This document shows positions 26,721-35,202 of a stretch of 64,000 bases of DNA, in pieces. The stretch's first letter is position 1, and every line of letters starts with the position of its first letter. A model generated the notes under the pieces. That model had not been told where the DNA came from. It searched no databases and worked only from the letters and a program-made list of their open reading frames with translations. Made by a program: the position numbers and the translations under genes. Source of the stretch: Mycobacterium sp. MS1601 (GTDB taxonomy: Bacteria > Actinomycetota > Actinomycetes > Mycobacteriales > Mycobacteriaceae); assembly GCF_001984215.1 (NCBI RefSeq), contig NZ_CP019420.1, positions 3,968,001 through 4,032,000 of the forward strand, written 5' to 3'.

Positions 26721-26832
26721 GGCAGCTAATCCCCCATGGTTGCGAGTTCTCCGCGATGTTTACGCTGGCGTCAACTATCCCATGGAACCTCTCGCCGGGT
26801 TGGATTTCGAGTGCACCATCGTCTTAGCAAAC

Positions 26833-27645
26833 TCAGCGGGTAGGGCGCAGCACCACGAGGCCGGGCACGGTCGCCACGTAGTCGTAGAACGCGCTGTCCA
26901 CCACCTGGTTGTCGGAGCGCTTCGACGAGGCATTGCGAAGCGCCGGGCCATCGGGCGTCTGGACGAAGATCCCGACATGGGTGACGTCCAGGCCGCCGTC
27001 TCGCGCATAGGCGCCTATGTAATCCCCGGTGCGCAGCCTGCTTACGACGGAGTCGTCGACGGCGCCGCTGGGCACGTAGGTCACGGTGCGCGGCACGACG
27101 GGCAGGCCCGGTAGATACACCCCGCCGGCATCCTTCTGGTTCAGGTTCTTCTCGACATCGAGAGCCGCGTCGCTCAGGCTTGCCGTGACGTCGGTGGCCA
27201 ACCGGGGTGTGGTGGCCGACCAGTCGGTGAAGAAGTGCTTACGAGTCGCGAAGCTGACAACGCCGTCCCGATAGCGCACGTCGACCAGACTGTCGGTGAA
27301 CTCGTCAGGCGTATCGGCCCGTTTGAGAGCCTCGACGTAGTCGGCGTAGGTGAAACAGTCCACCCGCTCGAGCTCGATCACCAGCTCTTCGGGAACATCG
27401 GCAGAACCCACCAGAGTGTTTGCACCGTACGGAGTTCCCAGGAATTGCCGCGAGACGGTGTCCGCATCGGAGGACGCCGCGGTGGCTGCCAGCATCGCCT
27501 GCAGGATCTGCGCGCTGCCCTCGGAGATCACAGCCGATGGCGTTGCCGACGCCGGGGGAGTGCCGACCACGGCGATCAGTACGACGCAGACCGGCCACCA
27601 CCAGCGGGGCCGGCGGCGGCGGTTGACGTGGGTGGATTTGACGAT
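26833..27645 (-). CDS. DUF1460 domain secreted protein (amidase-like, NlpC/P60-related fold)
   Basis: The mature part shows DUF1460 features: RVDCFTYADYVEAL with a likely catalytic Cys, and DGGLDVTHVGIFVQ with a likely catalytic His. A basic, hydrophobic signal sequence (RRRRPRWWWPVCVVLIAVVG, ending near PPASA) precedes it. DUF1460 enzymes act on muropeptides, fitting the neighbouring transglycosylase. The start is not settled: the frame is open to a GTG at 27804, which would overlap the divergent gene by about 145 bases, and no ATG, GTG or TTG lies just before the signal. An ATC at 27645, six bases after a TACAGT box, is used provisionally. A base error here is also possible. Confidence 0.68.
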   Translation of the reverse strand: MVKSTHVNRRRRPRWWWPVCVVLIAVVGTPPASATPSAVISEGSAQILQAMLAATAASSDADTVSRQFLGTPYGANTLVGSADVPEELVIELERVDCFTYADYVEALKRADTPDEFTDSLVDVRYRDGVVSFATRKHFFTDWSATTPRLATDVTASLSDAALDVEKNLNQKDAGGVYLPGLPVVPRTVTYVPSGAVDDSVVSRLRTGDYIGAYARDGGLDVTHVGIFVQTPDGPALRNASSKRSDNQVVDSAFYDYVATVPGLVVLRPTR

Positions 27646-27658
27646 TTGGCTACTGTAC

Positions 27659-28576
27659 GTGGTTGCACTCGGAGCCCGAGTTCGTGTGGCGACCGTCGTC
27701 CTGGCAGCGACGGTCGTCGTGGGTTGCTCGAATCCGCCGGCGCCGGCGATCAGTTCGGCGCCGTCGACTCCGATGCAGGTCAGTGCACCGACGCCGCCGG
27801 ACACGGCGCAGCCACGCTTGGCAGCAGACCCGACTGAGCTGGCCAGAGGTCTGACCGCCGATGAGCAGACACTGCGGGACCCCGCCTCATCCGAATCGGA
27901 TCAGGTAGCGGCGGCGCGCCGCCAGCAGCTGGCCTACCGCGTGCTGGCGCGTCACCCGGAATGGGACGGCACTACCCGCACGCAGGTTCCGGCGGCGCTG
28001 CTGGAGGTATATGACCGCAACATCGATTCGCGACGAGAACTCTCGGCGATGGGCCGTGGTAAACCGACGCTGCCGGCATGGCGGATCACCGCGCCCCCGG
28101 CGGCTGGGCAATTGCTCAGCTACTACCACGAGGCGGCGTCCGTCACCGGGGTGGGCTGGAACTACCTGGCCGCCATCAATTTCGTCGAAACCGCGTTCGG
28201 CCGCATCGACGGAGTCAGCACCGCGGGAGCGCAGGGGCCCATGCAATTTCTGCCCTCGACCTTCGCCATGTACGGCCGCGGCGGTGACATCCATGCGCCG
28301 CGTGACGCGATCATGGCCGCGGGACGTTTCCTGGCCGCACAGGGCTTTTCGGCCAACCCTGACGCCGCCCTGTACCAGTACAACAATTCGAACCGCTACG
28401 TCCGTGCGATCGGCGACTACGCCGCCGTCATCGCCGCGGACCCGTCAGCGTTTCGGGCCTACCACCGCTGGGACGTGTACTACAACAGCACCGCAGGTGA
28501 CGTGCTGCTCCCGGTCGGCTACCTGGCCAACGCACCGATCCCGGTGCAGGACTACCTGTTGGACAACCCGCAGTGA
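27659..28576 (+). CDS. Lytic transglycosylase-like lipoprotein
   Basis: About 305 residues. The N-terminus is a lipoprotein signal with lipobox VVVGC, followed by a Pro/Ala-rich linker. The C-terminal half is an SLT-type lysozyme-like domain: WNYLAAINFVETAFGRIDG with the catalytic Glu, STAGAQGPMQFLPSTFAMYG and ALYQYNNSNRYVRAIGDYA, the usual three motifs. It is expected to cut peptidoglycan glycan strands from the outer side of the membrane. GTG 27659 is chosen to keep Arg residues before the hydrophobic core; GTG 27686 is the alternative. It is divergent from the DUF1460 gene, another likely cell-wall enzyme. Confidence 0.87.
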   Translation: MVALGARVRVATVVLAATVVVGCSNPPAPAISSAPSTPMQVSAPTPPDTAQPRLAADPTELARGLTADEQTLRDPASSESDQVAAARRQQLAYRVLARHPEWDGTTRTQVPAALLEVYDRNIDSRRELSAMGRGKPTLPAWRITAPPAAGQLLSYYHEAASVTGVGWNYLAAINFVETAFGRIDGVSTAGAQGPMQFLPSTFAMYGRGGDIHAPRDAIMAAGRFLAAQGFSANPDAALYQYNNSNRYVRAIGDYAAVIAADPSAFRAYHRWDVYYNSTAGDVLLPVGYLANAPIPVQDYLLDNPQ

Positions 28577-28580
28577 TTGC

Positions 28581-28883
28581 TCAGTCGTCGCAGGTGTATT
28601 CGTACTCCGGATCGCAGGAGTTGGGTGTCGGCATCGCGTGCGCTTTCACACCCGGCACGGCTTTGATGCCGCCGCGGATATCGCCCTGAGTTCCAGAGTT
28701 GCGGACGTCGCCCTGAACCGCCGCAGTCCGTACCTGGCTGCCTGCTCCGGAGCTGGTGGAAACCTGGGAAGGGTTCGCGGAGATCTTGGTGGCGCCGGCC
28801 ACGGCAGCACTGCCACCCAACAGAGCTGCGCTCACGGAAATCACCGCCAGCCCAGAGCAGAGCAGATTCTTGTAGTCGGGCAT
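28581..28883 (-). CDS. Small secreted protein of unknown function
   Basis: A 100-residue protein with an N-terminal signal peptide (CSGLAVISVSAALLGGSAAVAGA) and a short, low-complexity mature part rich in Ser, Gly and Gln with two Cys near the C-terminus (NSCDPEYEYTCDD), which could form a disulfide. No family recognised. The ATG at 28883 has GAAGGA five bases upstream; an ATG six bases earlier overlaps that site. It stands alone between the transglycosylase and the TAXI gene. Confidence 0.65.
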   Translation of the reverse strand: MPDYKNLLCSGLAVISVSAALLGGSAAVAGATKISANPSQVSTSSGAGSQVRTAAVQGDVRNSGTQGDIRGGIKAVPGVKAHAMPTPNSCDPEYEYTCDD

Positions 28884-29000
28884 CAGCATCCTTCGTCGCC
28901 GTTGCGATCACGGTATCGAGGGATCGGCACTCCAACTGTGGTCCACAGCGGTCTGTGCGGCTACTCCCGGCAAGGACACAGCGGCTTCACAGTTTGGCGG

Positions 29001-29924
29001 TCACCCGTGCCTGCGGCGGTACTCCTGCACCGCACCGGGGTGCAGGGGGATGTCTCCGGTGAGGATCAACGACTGCACGTCGAGGAACTGACTTCCCACC
29101 GCCTGAGCCGGGACCAGCTGCGTCGAATCGTCGATCAGCAGGTCCACGACACCTGCGACGGCCTTGTCGGCTACATCGCGGTGTGCCAGCAACACATTGG
29201 CCACACCCACGGTGGTGACGGCGCCGTGGTCGCCGTAGACGCCCGCCGGCACGGGCACCGCCTCGTAGGCCGTCCCGAACCGCTTCCGGAGCTCACCCAC
29301 CACGCTCGTCAGATCCACCAACCGGATGGCGTCTTCGTCGGCCCCGAACGCGGGAGTGGGCAAGCCGCCCGCCCACATCGCGGCGTCGACGGTGCCGTCG
29401 GCCAGACCGGCGGCCGCGTCCCGCATGGACAGCGCGACCGCCCGCACGGCACCGGGCACCTCGAGCCCGCCCGCGGCCAGGACCCGCTGCGACAACGTCT
29501 CGGCACCCGATCCCGGCGCACCGATGCTGACGGTGCGGCCCCGCAGGTCTCCCAACGAGACGACGGGCGAGTCGCTGCGTACCGCCACCTGGAAGTAGTT
29601 CTCGTAGACACAACCGATGGCTGTCACCTGCGACCGGTAGCGGCTCTCGTAGACGGTGTCGATGAGGCTCAGCGCCAGCTCGGCCCGGCCGGAGTGCAAT
29701 GCCTCGAGGTTGTCGGCCGACCCGCCGGACTGCGCCGGGACGATGCGGTCCGTCCCGGCCCGCTGCGCGGCGGCGGCGAGCAGACCGGAGAACTCCCAGA
29801 AGAACCCCCCTGATTCGCCCGCCGCCAGGCGCAGTTCGACGTCGGGACGGCCCTGGCATGCCGGGCACACCAACGCCGCAGCCAGGAGTGCTGCGCCGCG
29901 CAGGGCCGTCCGTCGGTCGAACAC
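29001..29924 (-). CDS. TAXI-family solute-binding lipoprotein
   Basis: A 307-residue lipoprotein (Cys in lipobox VCPAC near residue 23, after an RR-containing start). The mature part matches TRAP-associated extracytoplasmic immunogenic (TAXI) proteins: LRLAAGESGGFFWEFSGLLA, IVPAQSGGSADNLEALHSGRAELAL, and SLGDLRGRTVSIGAPGSGAE. TAXI proteins normally feed TRAP carboxylate importers, but no DctQM-like genes are present. Instead it follows an MHS transporter, a histidine kinase and a response regulator, suggesting a binding or sensing partner for that cassette. A TAGATT box six bases upstream fits a leaderless GTG start. Confidence 0.83.
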   Translation of the reverse strand: MFDRRTALRGAALLAAALVCPACQGRPDVELRLAAGESGGFFWEFSGLLAAAAQRAGTDRIVPAQSGGSADNLEALHSGRAELALSLIDTVYESRYRSQVTAIGCVYENYFQVAVRSDSPVVSLGDLRGRTVSIGAPGSGAETLSQRVLAAGGLEVPGAVRAVALSMRDAAAGLADGTVDAAMWAGGLPTPAFGADEDAIRLVDLTSVVGELRKRFGTAYEAVPVPAGVYGDHGAVTTVGVANVLLAHRDVADKAVAGVVDLLIDDSTQLVPAQAVGSQFLDVQSLILTGDIPLHPGAVQEYRRRHG

Positions 29925-29930
29925 GCTCTC

Positions 29931-29936
29931 AATCTA
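29931..29936 (-). promoter_or_regulatory. -10 box for leaderless TAXI gene
   Basis: On the minus strand TAGATT is followed by six bases and the GTG at 29924. It lies in the 17-base gap after the MHS transporter gene and would allow separate expression of the binding protein. Confidence 0.4.
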
Positions 29937-29941
29937 GGCCG

Positions 29942-31297
29942 TCAGACGAAGGCCCGGCCCTGCTCGCGGTCCAGCGCCGTCTCCGACTTGTTGCGCAGCA
30001 CGAAGATGTAGACCAACAGCGAGATGGCGATCACCACGGTCACGTACGCGATGAACCACGGGACGTGGCCACCGCCCTTGGCGGCCTGGTAGATCAGCGG
30101 AGCGGTGCCGCCGAAGGCCGAGTTGGCCAGTGCGTAGCCCAGCCCGACGCCGAGTGCGCGCACCCGGGCCGGGAACAGCTCGGCCTTCACGATCGCGTTG
30201 ATGGACGTGTAGCCGGTCAAGATGATGTAGCCGACGCAGACCAACGTCAACGACGCGGCCACCGAGGTGGTCTGCGGCAGGAAGGTGATCAGAACGTAGG
30301 TGTAGAGCACCGCGCCGACACCGAAGAAGATCAGCACCGGTTTGCGGCCCACCTTGTCGCTGATCAACCCGCCGATCGGCTGGATCACCATCAGGAACGT
30401 CAGGCCGATCAGGTTGATCCAGGTGGCGGTCATGCCATGGTCTTCGTAGGTGCTCTTGACGATGGCGGGTGCGTTGACGCTGTAGGTGTAGAAGGCGATG
30501 GTGCCGCCGATGGTCACCGTGAAGCAGGTCAGCAGTGCCCGCCAATGGTCGACGAGCAGGGTGCGCAGCGACCCCGATGCCTGGTCCTCACCGCGGCGCA
30601 CCGCCTCCAGCTGTTCCTCGGTCAGCGACTCGTCCATGGCCCGGCGCAGCCAGAACACCACCACCGCGGCCACGCCGCCGATGAGGAACGCGATACGCCA
30701 ACCGAATTCCTCGATCTGCTCGCGGTCCAGGAAGGTCTGCATCACCAGCAGGGTCAGCTGAGCCAGGACGTGGCCACCGACGAGGGTGACGTACTGGAAC
30801 GAGGAGAAGAAGCCGCGTCGCTCCCGGGTCGCAGCCTCGGACATATAGGTGGCCGAAGCGCCGTACTCACCGCCGGTGGCGAAACCCTGCACCAACCGGC
30901 ACAGCACCAGGATCACTGCCGCCCAGACACCGATGCTCTCCCGGCCCGGCGTAAGGGCGATCACCAGCGAGCACGCGGCCATCAGCGACACACTGAAGGT
31001 CAGTGCCGCCCGCCTGCCGCGGCGGTCGGCGAACCGGCCGAAGAACCACGACCCCACCGGGCGCATGACAAACGTGACGGCGAAGATCGCGTACACGTAG
31101 ATCGTCGAGTTCTTGTCCGCGGAGTCGAAGAACTGATTCTCGAAATACGTTGCAAACACCGTGTAGACGTAGACGTCGTACCACTCGACGAGGTTGCCCG
31201 ACGATCCACGCAACGTGTTGAGAATGGCGCGGCGGGTGGCCGCTGGGGACGATCTCGGTGTGTCTGGCCCTACCGCTGTGGTGGCCGGGTTGCTCAT
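29942..31297 (-). CDS. MFS transporter, metabolite:H+ symporter (MHS) family
   Basis: A 451-residue, 12-span major facilitator. NLVEWYDVYVYTVFATYF at the first span, the loop GRFADRRGRRAAL between spans 2 and 3, and GGEYGASATYMSEAA in span 5 are hallmarks of the MHS branch (alpha-ketoglutarate, citrate and dicarboxylate permeases). It probably imports an organic acid with protons. The start has GAGGAGC upstream. It lies between the histidine kinase and the TAXI protein on the same strand. Confidence 0.88.
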   Translation of the reverse strand: MSNPATTAVGPDTPRSSPAATRRAILNTLRGSSGNLVEWYDVYVYTVFATYFENQFFDSADKNSTIYVYAIFAVTFVMRPVGSWFFGRFADRRGRRAALTFSVSLMAACSLVIALTPGRESIGVWAAVILVLCRLVQGFATGGEYGASATYMSEAATRERRGFFSSFQYVTLVGGHVLAQLTLLVMQTFLDREQIEEFGWRIAFLIGGVAAVVVFWLRRAMDESLTEEQLEAVRRGEDQASGSLRTLLVDHWRALLTCFTVTIGGTIAFYTYSVNAPAIVKSTYEDHGMTATWINLIGLTFLMVIQPIGGLISDKVGRKPVLIFFGVGAVLYTYVLITFLPQTTSVAASLTLVCVGYIILTGYTSINAIVKAELFPARVRALGVGLGYALANSAFGGTAPLIYQAAKGGGHVPWFIAYVTVVIAISLLVYIFVLRNKSETALDREQGRAFV

Positions 31298-31389
31298 AAC
31301 AGCTCCTCTGCTGGTTACGACTGCTGTCGTCCACTGTGAACGCAGTCACAGCTCGGCCGGAAGCTGTTGCGGGTGTTCCTTACAGTCCC

Positions 31390-32793
31390 TTAGGACTCTT
31401 GGGGTGAACTGGGCAGCACGACCTCGACCCGCAGGCCGGCCGGCCGGCCCGCGCTGATGCCGAATCTGCCGCCGGCCCGCTCGGTGAGTGCGCGGGCGAT
31501 GGCGAGTCCGAGTCCGGTGCCCTGTCCACGTGTGCTGGAAGCCCGGAAGAAGCGGTCCGAGAGTCGTTCGAGTTCGGCTGCGGGCACGCCGGCTCCGGTA
31601 TCGCTGACCCATACTTGCGTGCTGGAGCCGTCAGTGGCGCAGCCGATCTCGATCTCAGCGCCGGCCCCGGCATAGGCGGTGGCATTGCTCAGCAGGATAT
31701 CGACGATCTTGCCCAGGTCGTCGCCGTCGATGGCGGCTGTCGCCGGTTGCTGTGCGCGCACCACGATCGTCATCTGGGCTTGCGTCGCGGCATCCATCCA
31801 GGAGTCGCACCGCTCGGCCAGCACCGCGGTCACCTCGCAGCGGGGGGCCACGCGGTCGGCGGGGGTGGATTCCGCGGTGGCCAACGTCAGCAGGTCTGCG
31901 ACGACACCGCTGAGGCGGTCGACTTCGCGGATGGCCTTGTGGTGTGTCTCGGCCGACTTGCCCGACAATCCCAGGCCAAGAGTGTCCAGTCGGAACCGTA
32001 ACGCCGCCAACGGGTTGCGCAGTGCGTGGGCGGAGTCGGCGACAAGCCGCCGTTGGGCGGCCGCCGCGGCCTCCACATCGGCGGCCATGGTGTCGAAGAC
32101 GCGCGCGAGTTCGCGCACCTCCGGTGGACCCGCGTACGCGGCGGCCGCCGGTGCGGCAGCGGTGATCGGGCCCGGGGGTGGGTCCACAACCTGGTCTCCG
32201 AGTGCGTGCACCCGCTCGGACAGCGCGGTCACCGGACGCACCGTCCAGCGTGAGAGCACCACGGCGATCAGTGACGCCAGCAGCAGCAACCCGCCCGCGC
32301 CTGTGGCGATCACCGCCCAGGCCCGGCCGACGTCGGCCGCCGCGGCAACGGTGGAAGCTCGCAGCACCACCGCGCCATCCACCTGGGTGCCGGTTCCCAC
32401 CGGGACCGCGATCAACGCTTCGGGGTGCGACCAGGGACTCAGGGAGGAGGGCAAGGCGCTGCGCTGGTTGCGTAGCGCCTGCGCGACGGCGCGGTCGACG
32501 TCTGCGGTGCCGGGCGTCATGCCGGCAGACGCCCTCGGTCGCCCGTTGCGATCCACGACGAGGACGGCCTCGCCGTAAAGCCAGTAGTAGCGGTCGAGCG
32601 CCTGCTGCAGGTCGGAGCCACCCGGATCGGTATCGCGCGCCGCCAGACCAGCGAAATACGATGCCGCCGCGAAGCGGCTCTCACCGAAGCGCTGCAGCCG
32701 CTCCCGGCCGACCGTCAGCGCCAGCGGGACCGCCAGTCCCACCACCACGACGGTGGAGTACGCCAGCAGGACCAGCAGAACGCGTCGCCACAC
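31390..32793 (-). CDS. Sensor histidine kinase
   Basis: A 467-residue kinase: membrane span 1 (about 5-27), an extracytoplasmic sensor of about 125 residues, span 2 (about 160-182), HAMP-type linker, and the catalytic core. The H-box is DSAHALRNPLAALRFRL with phospho-acceptor His256; the usual Glu after it is Ala and the Thr is Asn. N-box DILLSNATAYAG, G1 DTGAGVP and G2 GQGTGLGLAI are present. It pairs with the response regulator that ends one base upstream. The layout and neighbours resemble TctE-like carboxylate sensors. Confidence 0.9.
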   Translation of the reverse strand: MWRRVLLVLLAYSTVVVVGLAVPLALTVGRERLQRFGESRFAAASYFAGLAARDTDPGGSDLQQALDRYYWLYGEAVLVVDRNGRPRASAGMTPGTADVDRAVAQALRNQRSALPSSLSPWSHPEALIAVPVGTGTQVDGAVVLRASTVAAAADVGRAWAVIATGAGGLLLLASLIAVVLSRWTVRPVTALSERVHALGDQVVDPPPGPITAAAPAAAAYAGPPEVRELARVFDTMAADVEAAAAAQRRLVADSAHALRNPLAALRFRLDTLGLGLSGKSAETHHKAIREVDRLSGVVADLLTLATAESTPADRVAPRCEVTAVLAERCDSWMDAATQAQMTIVVRAQQPATAAIDGDDLGKIVDILLSNATAYAGAGAEIEIGCATDGSSTQVWVSDTGAGVPAAELERLSDRFFRASSTRGQGTGLGLAIARALTERAGGRFGISAGRPAGLRVEVVLPSSPQES

Positions 32794-32794
32794 G

Positions 32795-33454
32795 TCATGC
32801 GCCCCAGCGGTACCCGTAGCCGCGGATGGTGGTGATCACGCCCTCCCGGCCGAGCTTGGCGCGCAGCGCGGTCATGTGGACGTCGAGACTGCGTGAGATC
32901 GCCACGTAGGCGTCACCCCAGATGGCGTCCATGAGCTGCTGTCGGCTGACCGCCTCACCGCGGCGGTTCACCAGGTAGGCGAGCAGCTCGAACTCCTTCG
33001 GAGTCAGGGTCACCTCCCGACCGGCTACCTCGAGCCGGCGCGCGCCGAGATCGACTGCGATGTCGCCGGTGACAACGGTGTCCGCCGGTGGTTCGGCGCC
33101 GGCCGCGCGCCGACGCCCGGCGACCTCCAGCCGCGCCCGCAGTTCGTTGAGCCGAGCCGGTTTCACCACATAGTCGTCGGCGCCGCCCCGCAGCGCCCGC
33201 ACCACCGAACGCTCGTCGTCGCGTGCGGTCAGGACCACGACCGGTATCTGGCTCACTGCGCGCAGCTGGCGCAACACGGTCAGGCCGTCGGCATCGGGCA
33301 GGCCCAGATCCAGCAGCGCGAGGTCGACGTCGCGGTGGCCAAGCAGGAGGTCGACACCTCGGCGCATGCGCACCGGCGCATGACCTACCTCGGCGAGCGC
33401 GTCGACCAGGGCGTCGCCCACGCCGTCGTCGTCTTCCACCACTGCGATGCGCAT
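32795..33454 (-). CDS. OmpR/PhoB-family response regulator
   Basis: A 219-residue regulator. The receiver domain shows the acidic pair EDDD (7-10), phospho-acceptor Asp49 in LALLDLGLPDADG, Thr in LTAR and Lys in VVKPARL. The C-terminal winged helix carries LTPKEFELLAYLVNRRGEAVSR and the final TIRGYGYRWG. The ATG at 33454 begins right at the receiver (MRIAVVEDDD). The gene abuts its kinase; together they likely control the MHS transporter and TAXI genes. Confidence 0.92.
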   Translation of the reverse strand: MRIAVVEDDDGVGDALVDALAEVGHAPVRMRRGVDLLLGHRDVDLALLDLGLPDADGLTVLRQLRAVSQIPVVVLTARDDERSVVRALRGGADDYVVKPARLNELRARLEVAGRRRAAGAEPPADTVVTGDIAVDLGARRLEVAGREVTLTPKEFELLAYLVNRRGEAVSRQQLMDAIWGDAYVAISRSLDVHMTALRAKLGREGVITTIRGYGYRWGA

Positions 33455-33663
33455 CGACCTCAAGGTACGACACGGGTGTACCGCCATGTCCGAATGGCTG
33501 CGTATCGGTGGGCGCTCGCAGGCCGGGCCGGCCGTCGTTCGCGCGTGTGCTGTCGGGCCGCATCGCACCAGCTCGGCCGAATCCGCTTGTACACCAATCG
33601 CATTGCAACCTCTTCCGTGCTGCCGCCCGCGATGCAGGCGTGAGTGCGCGCCAGCTCAGCAGG

Positions 33664-34668
33664 TCATCGGTGTCCTTGCCCCGCTTCGTGCAGGGCGCTC
33701 ATCTCGGCGAGTCCCTCCGCGTGGGAGGTCACGGGTGCGTAGCCCAACTCGCGGCGAGCCGCGGTGATGTCGTAGGACCGGTCGCGGCCCATGAAGGACG
33801 TCATCCAGTTGGTCAGCGCCGGGGGTTGCCGGCGCCGCAGAAGGCGGGCACCCGCGTCCATCACCGCGCCGATCGGATATGCCAGGGCGCGCGGGAAACT
33901 GCGGGCGCCGCTCACGTCGACACCCTCAGTGGCGAGGAGGGGCACGAAGAAGTCGCGGACTGCCAGCGGCGCGCCGTCGGTGACGTAGTAGCTGGCGCCT
34001 GCTCGGCCCTGCTTGAGTGCGCACGAGATGGCCTCGACCAGATTGTCGACGTGAACGGTGTCCATGATGTGGCGACCCTGGTCGATCCAGGCGAACCGGC
34101 CGGTGCTCACGGCGTCGGCGAACTGAGAGATCGTCGGCATTCCCGCACCCCAGACGAATGGTGGGCGCAGCGCGATCGTGCTCATGCCCGGTGTCGCGGT
34201 GTGCAGCAAGGCCCGTTCGGTAGCCAGCTTCACCCGGCTGTAGGCGATGTTGGGTCGACCTTCATCGGTCGCTTCGCTGACCGTGCTCGCGCGCTGGCTG
34301 CCTGTCGCGACACTCGCCGCGCTGATGAGAACGAACTTCCGAACCCCGGCCCGCGCGGCGGCGGCGTGCAGAGCAACGCTCGGTTCGTGGTTGCGCTGCC
34401 GAAACAGCTCATCGGGACCCCAGAACTCCATGAACGCAGCGCTATGAACCACGGCGTCGACAGCACGAAGCGCACGCAGCCACGACGGCTCTGCGTGGCC
34501 GCCCAGATCGACAAGATCGCCTGGTACGGGTGTTGCGCCTGCGCTGGCCACGAGTCGTTCCGCCCGAGGGCTGCGAGCCAGTGCGCTCACGTCATGCCCC
34601 TCGTCGACAAGACGCCTGATGGCCCGCAATCCGACAAAGCCGCTACCGCCAGTAATGAATACTTTCAT
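33664..34668 (-). CDS. NAD(P)-dependent epimerase/dehydratase (extended SDR)
   Basis: A 334-residue extended short-chain dehydrogenase: the Rossmann start FITGGSGFVGLRAIRRLV, acidic/basic turn ALARSPR, and the catalytic YSRVK. VDAVVHSAAF and HVDNLVEAI fit the 3-beta-HSD/epimerase group. Substrate unknown. The ATG at 34668 has GAGGAGAG upstream. It is divergent from a MarR regulator with a shared operator, so it is probably its target. The 209 bases beyond its stop, towards the response regulator, hold nothing recognised. Confidence 0.87.
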   Translation of the reverse strand: MKVFITGGSGFVGLRAIRRLVDEGHDVSALARSPRAERLVASAGATPVPGDLVDLGGHAEPSWLRALRAVDAVVHSAAFMEFWGPDELFRQRNHEPSVALHAAAARAGVRKFVLISAASVATGSQRASTVSEATDEGRPNIAYSRVKLATERALLHTATPGMSTIALRPPFVWGAGMPTISQFADAVSTGRFAWIDQGRHIMDTVHVDNLVEAISCALKQGRAGASYYVTDGAPLAVRDFFVPLLATEGVDVSGARSFPRALAYPIGAVMDAGARLLRRRQPPALTNWMTSFMGRDRSYDITAARRELGYAPVTSHAEGLAEMSALHEAGQGHR

Positions 34669-34688
34669 CTCAAACTCTCCTCATTCAA

Positions 34689-34708
34689 ATAGTTCGATGT
34701 CAAACTAT
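34689..34708. promoter_or_regulatory. MarR-type operator between epimerase and MarR genes
   Basis: A 20-base near-palindrome with perfect arms ATAGTT and AACTAT and eight of ten paired positions matching overall. It sits in the 66-base divergent gap, before a TAATCT -10 box (34720-34725) for the MarR gene. MarR proteins commonly bind ATAGTTTGA-type palindromes, so it is a likely shared operator. Confidence 0.65.
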
Positions 34709-34734
34709 ATGAGGATTGATAATCTGGCGTCAAC

Positions 34735-35202
34735 ATGGATGACGCGAAGACTGACCTTGGGGCGGCGCAGAATCGGGCCGGCGCTCTCGCCGATGCCTTC
34801 GGCCGCGCGGGCAAGTCGGTGGTACGAGCCTTCGACGACCGGCTGGGCGAACACGGAGTGTCCACGCCCAGGTCGAAGTTGCTCGCCGAGGTGAACCGGC
34901 TGCAGCCTGTCCGGCTGGCCGATGTGGCCAAGGCGGTCGGTATCAGCCAGGGCACGGCCTCGACACTGGTCGAAACCCTGGTCCGAGACGGGCTGGTGCG
35001 CCGCGAGGCCGACCAGTCTGACCGGCGGGCAGTGAGACTGACAACCACCGCCGCAGGCGCCGCGCAAGCACAGGCCTGGCTCAGCGATTACCTGCGCATC
35101 GCCGAGGATCTCTTCGGCATCCTCGAACCCGCAGAACAACTCGCGCTCACCGAGTTGCTGAACCGGATCGCCGCGTCCATGGACGAGCCACCATCACGCT
35201 GA
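34735..35202 (+). CDS. MarR-family transcriptional regulator
   Basis: A 155-residue winged helix-turn-helix regulator. LADVAKAVGISQGTASTLVETLVRDGLVRRE is the DNA-binding segment and DQSDRRAVRLTTT the wing with the typical DxRDRR-like motif. It is divergent from the epimerase gene and likely represses both through the palindrome at 34689. Its stop codon overlaps the beginning of the integrase remnant, which marks the left edge of a small island. Confidence 0.9.
   Translation: MDDAKTDLGAAQNRAGALADAFGRAGKSVVRAFDDRLGEHGVSTPRSKLLAEVNRLQPVRLADVAKAVGISQGTASTLVETLVRDGLVRREADQSDRRAVRLTTTAAGAAQAQAWLSDYLRIAEDLFGILEPAEQLALTELLNRIAASMDEPPSR

Noticed and set aside
29001..29924. A TRAP transporter operon
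   Set aside because: The TAXI binding protein is present but no DctQ or DctM membrane subunits lie within several kilobases.
33480..33663. Short open frames between the response regulator and the epimerase
   Set aside because: They run on both strands without start sites or motifs and differ in frame from any family; treated as non-coding.
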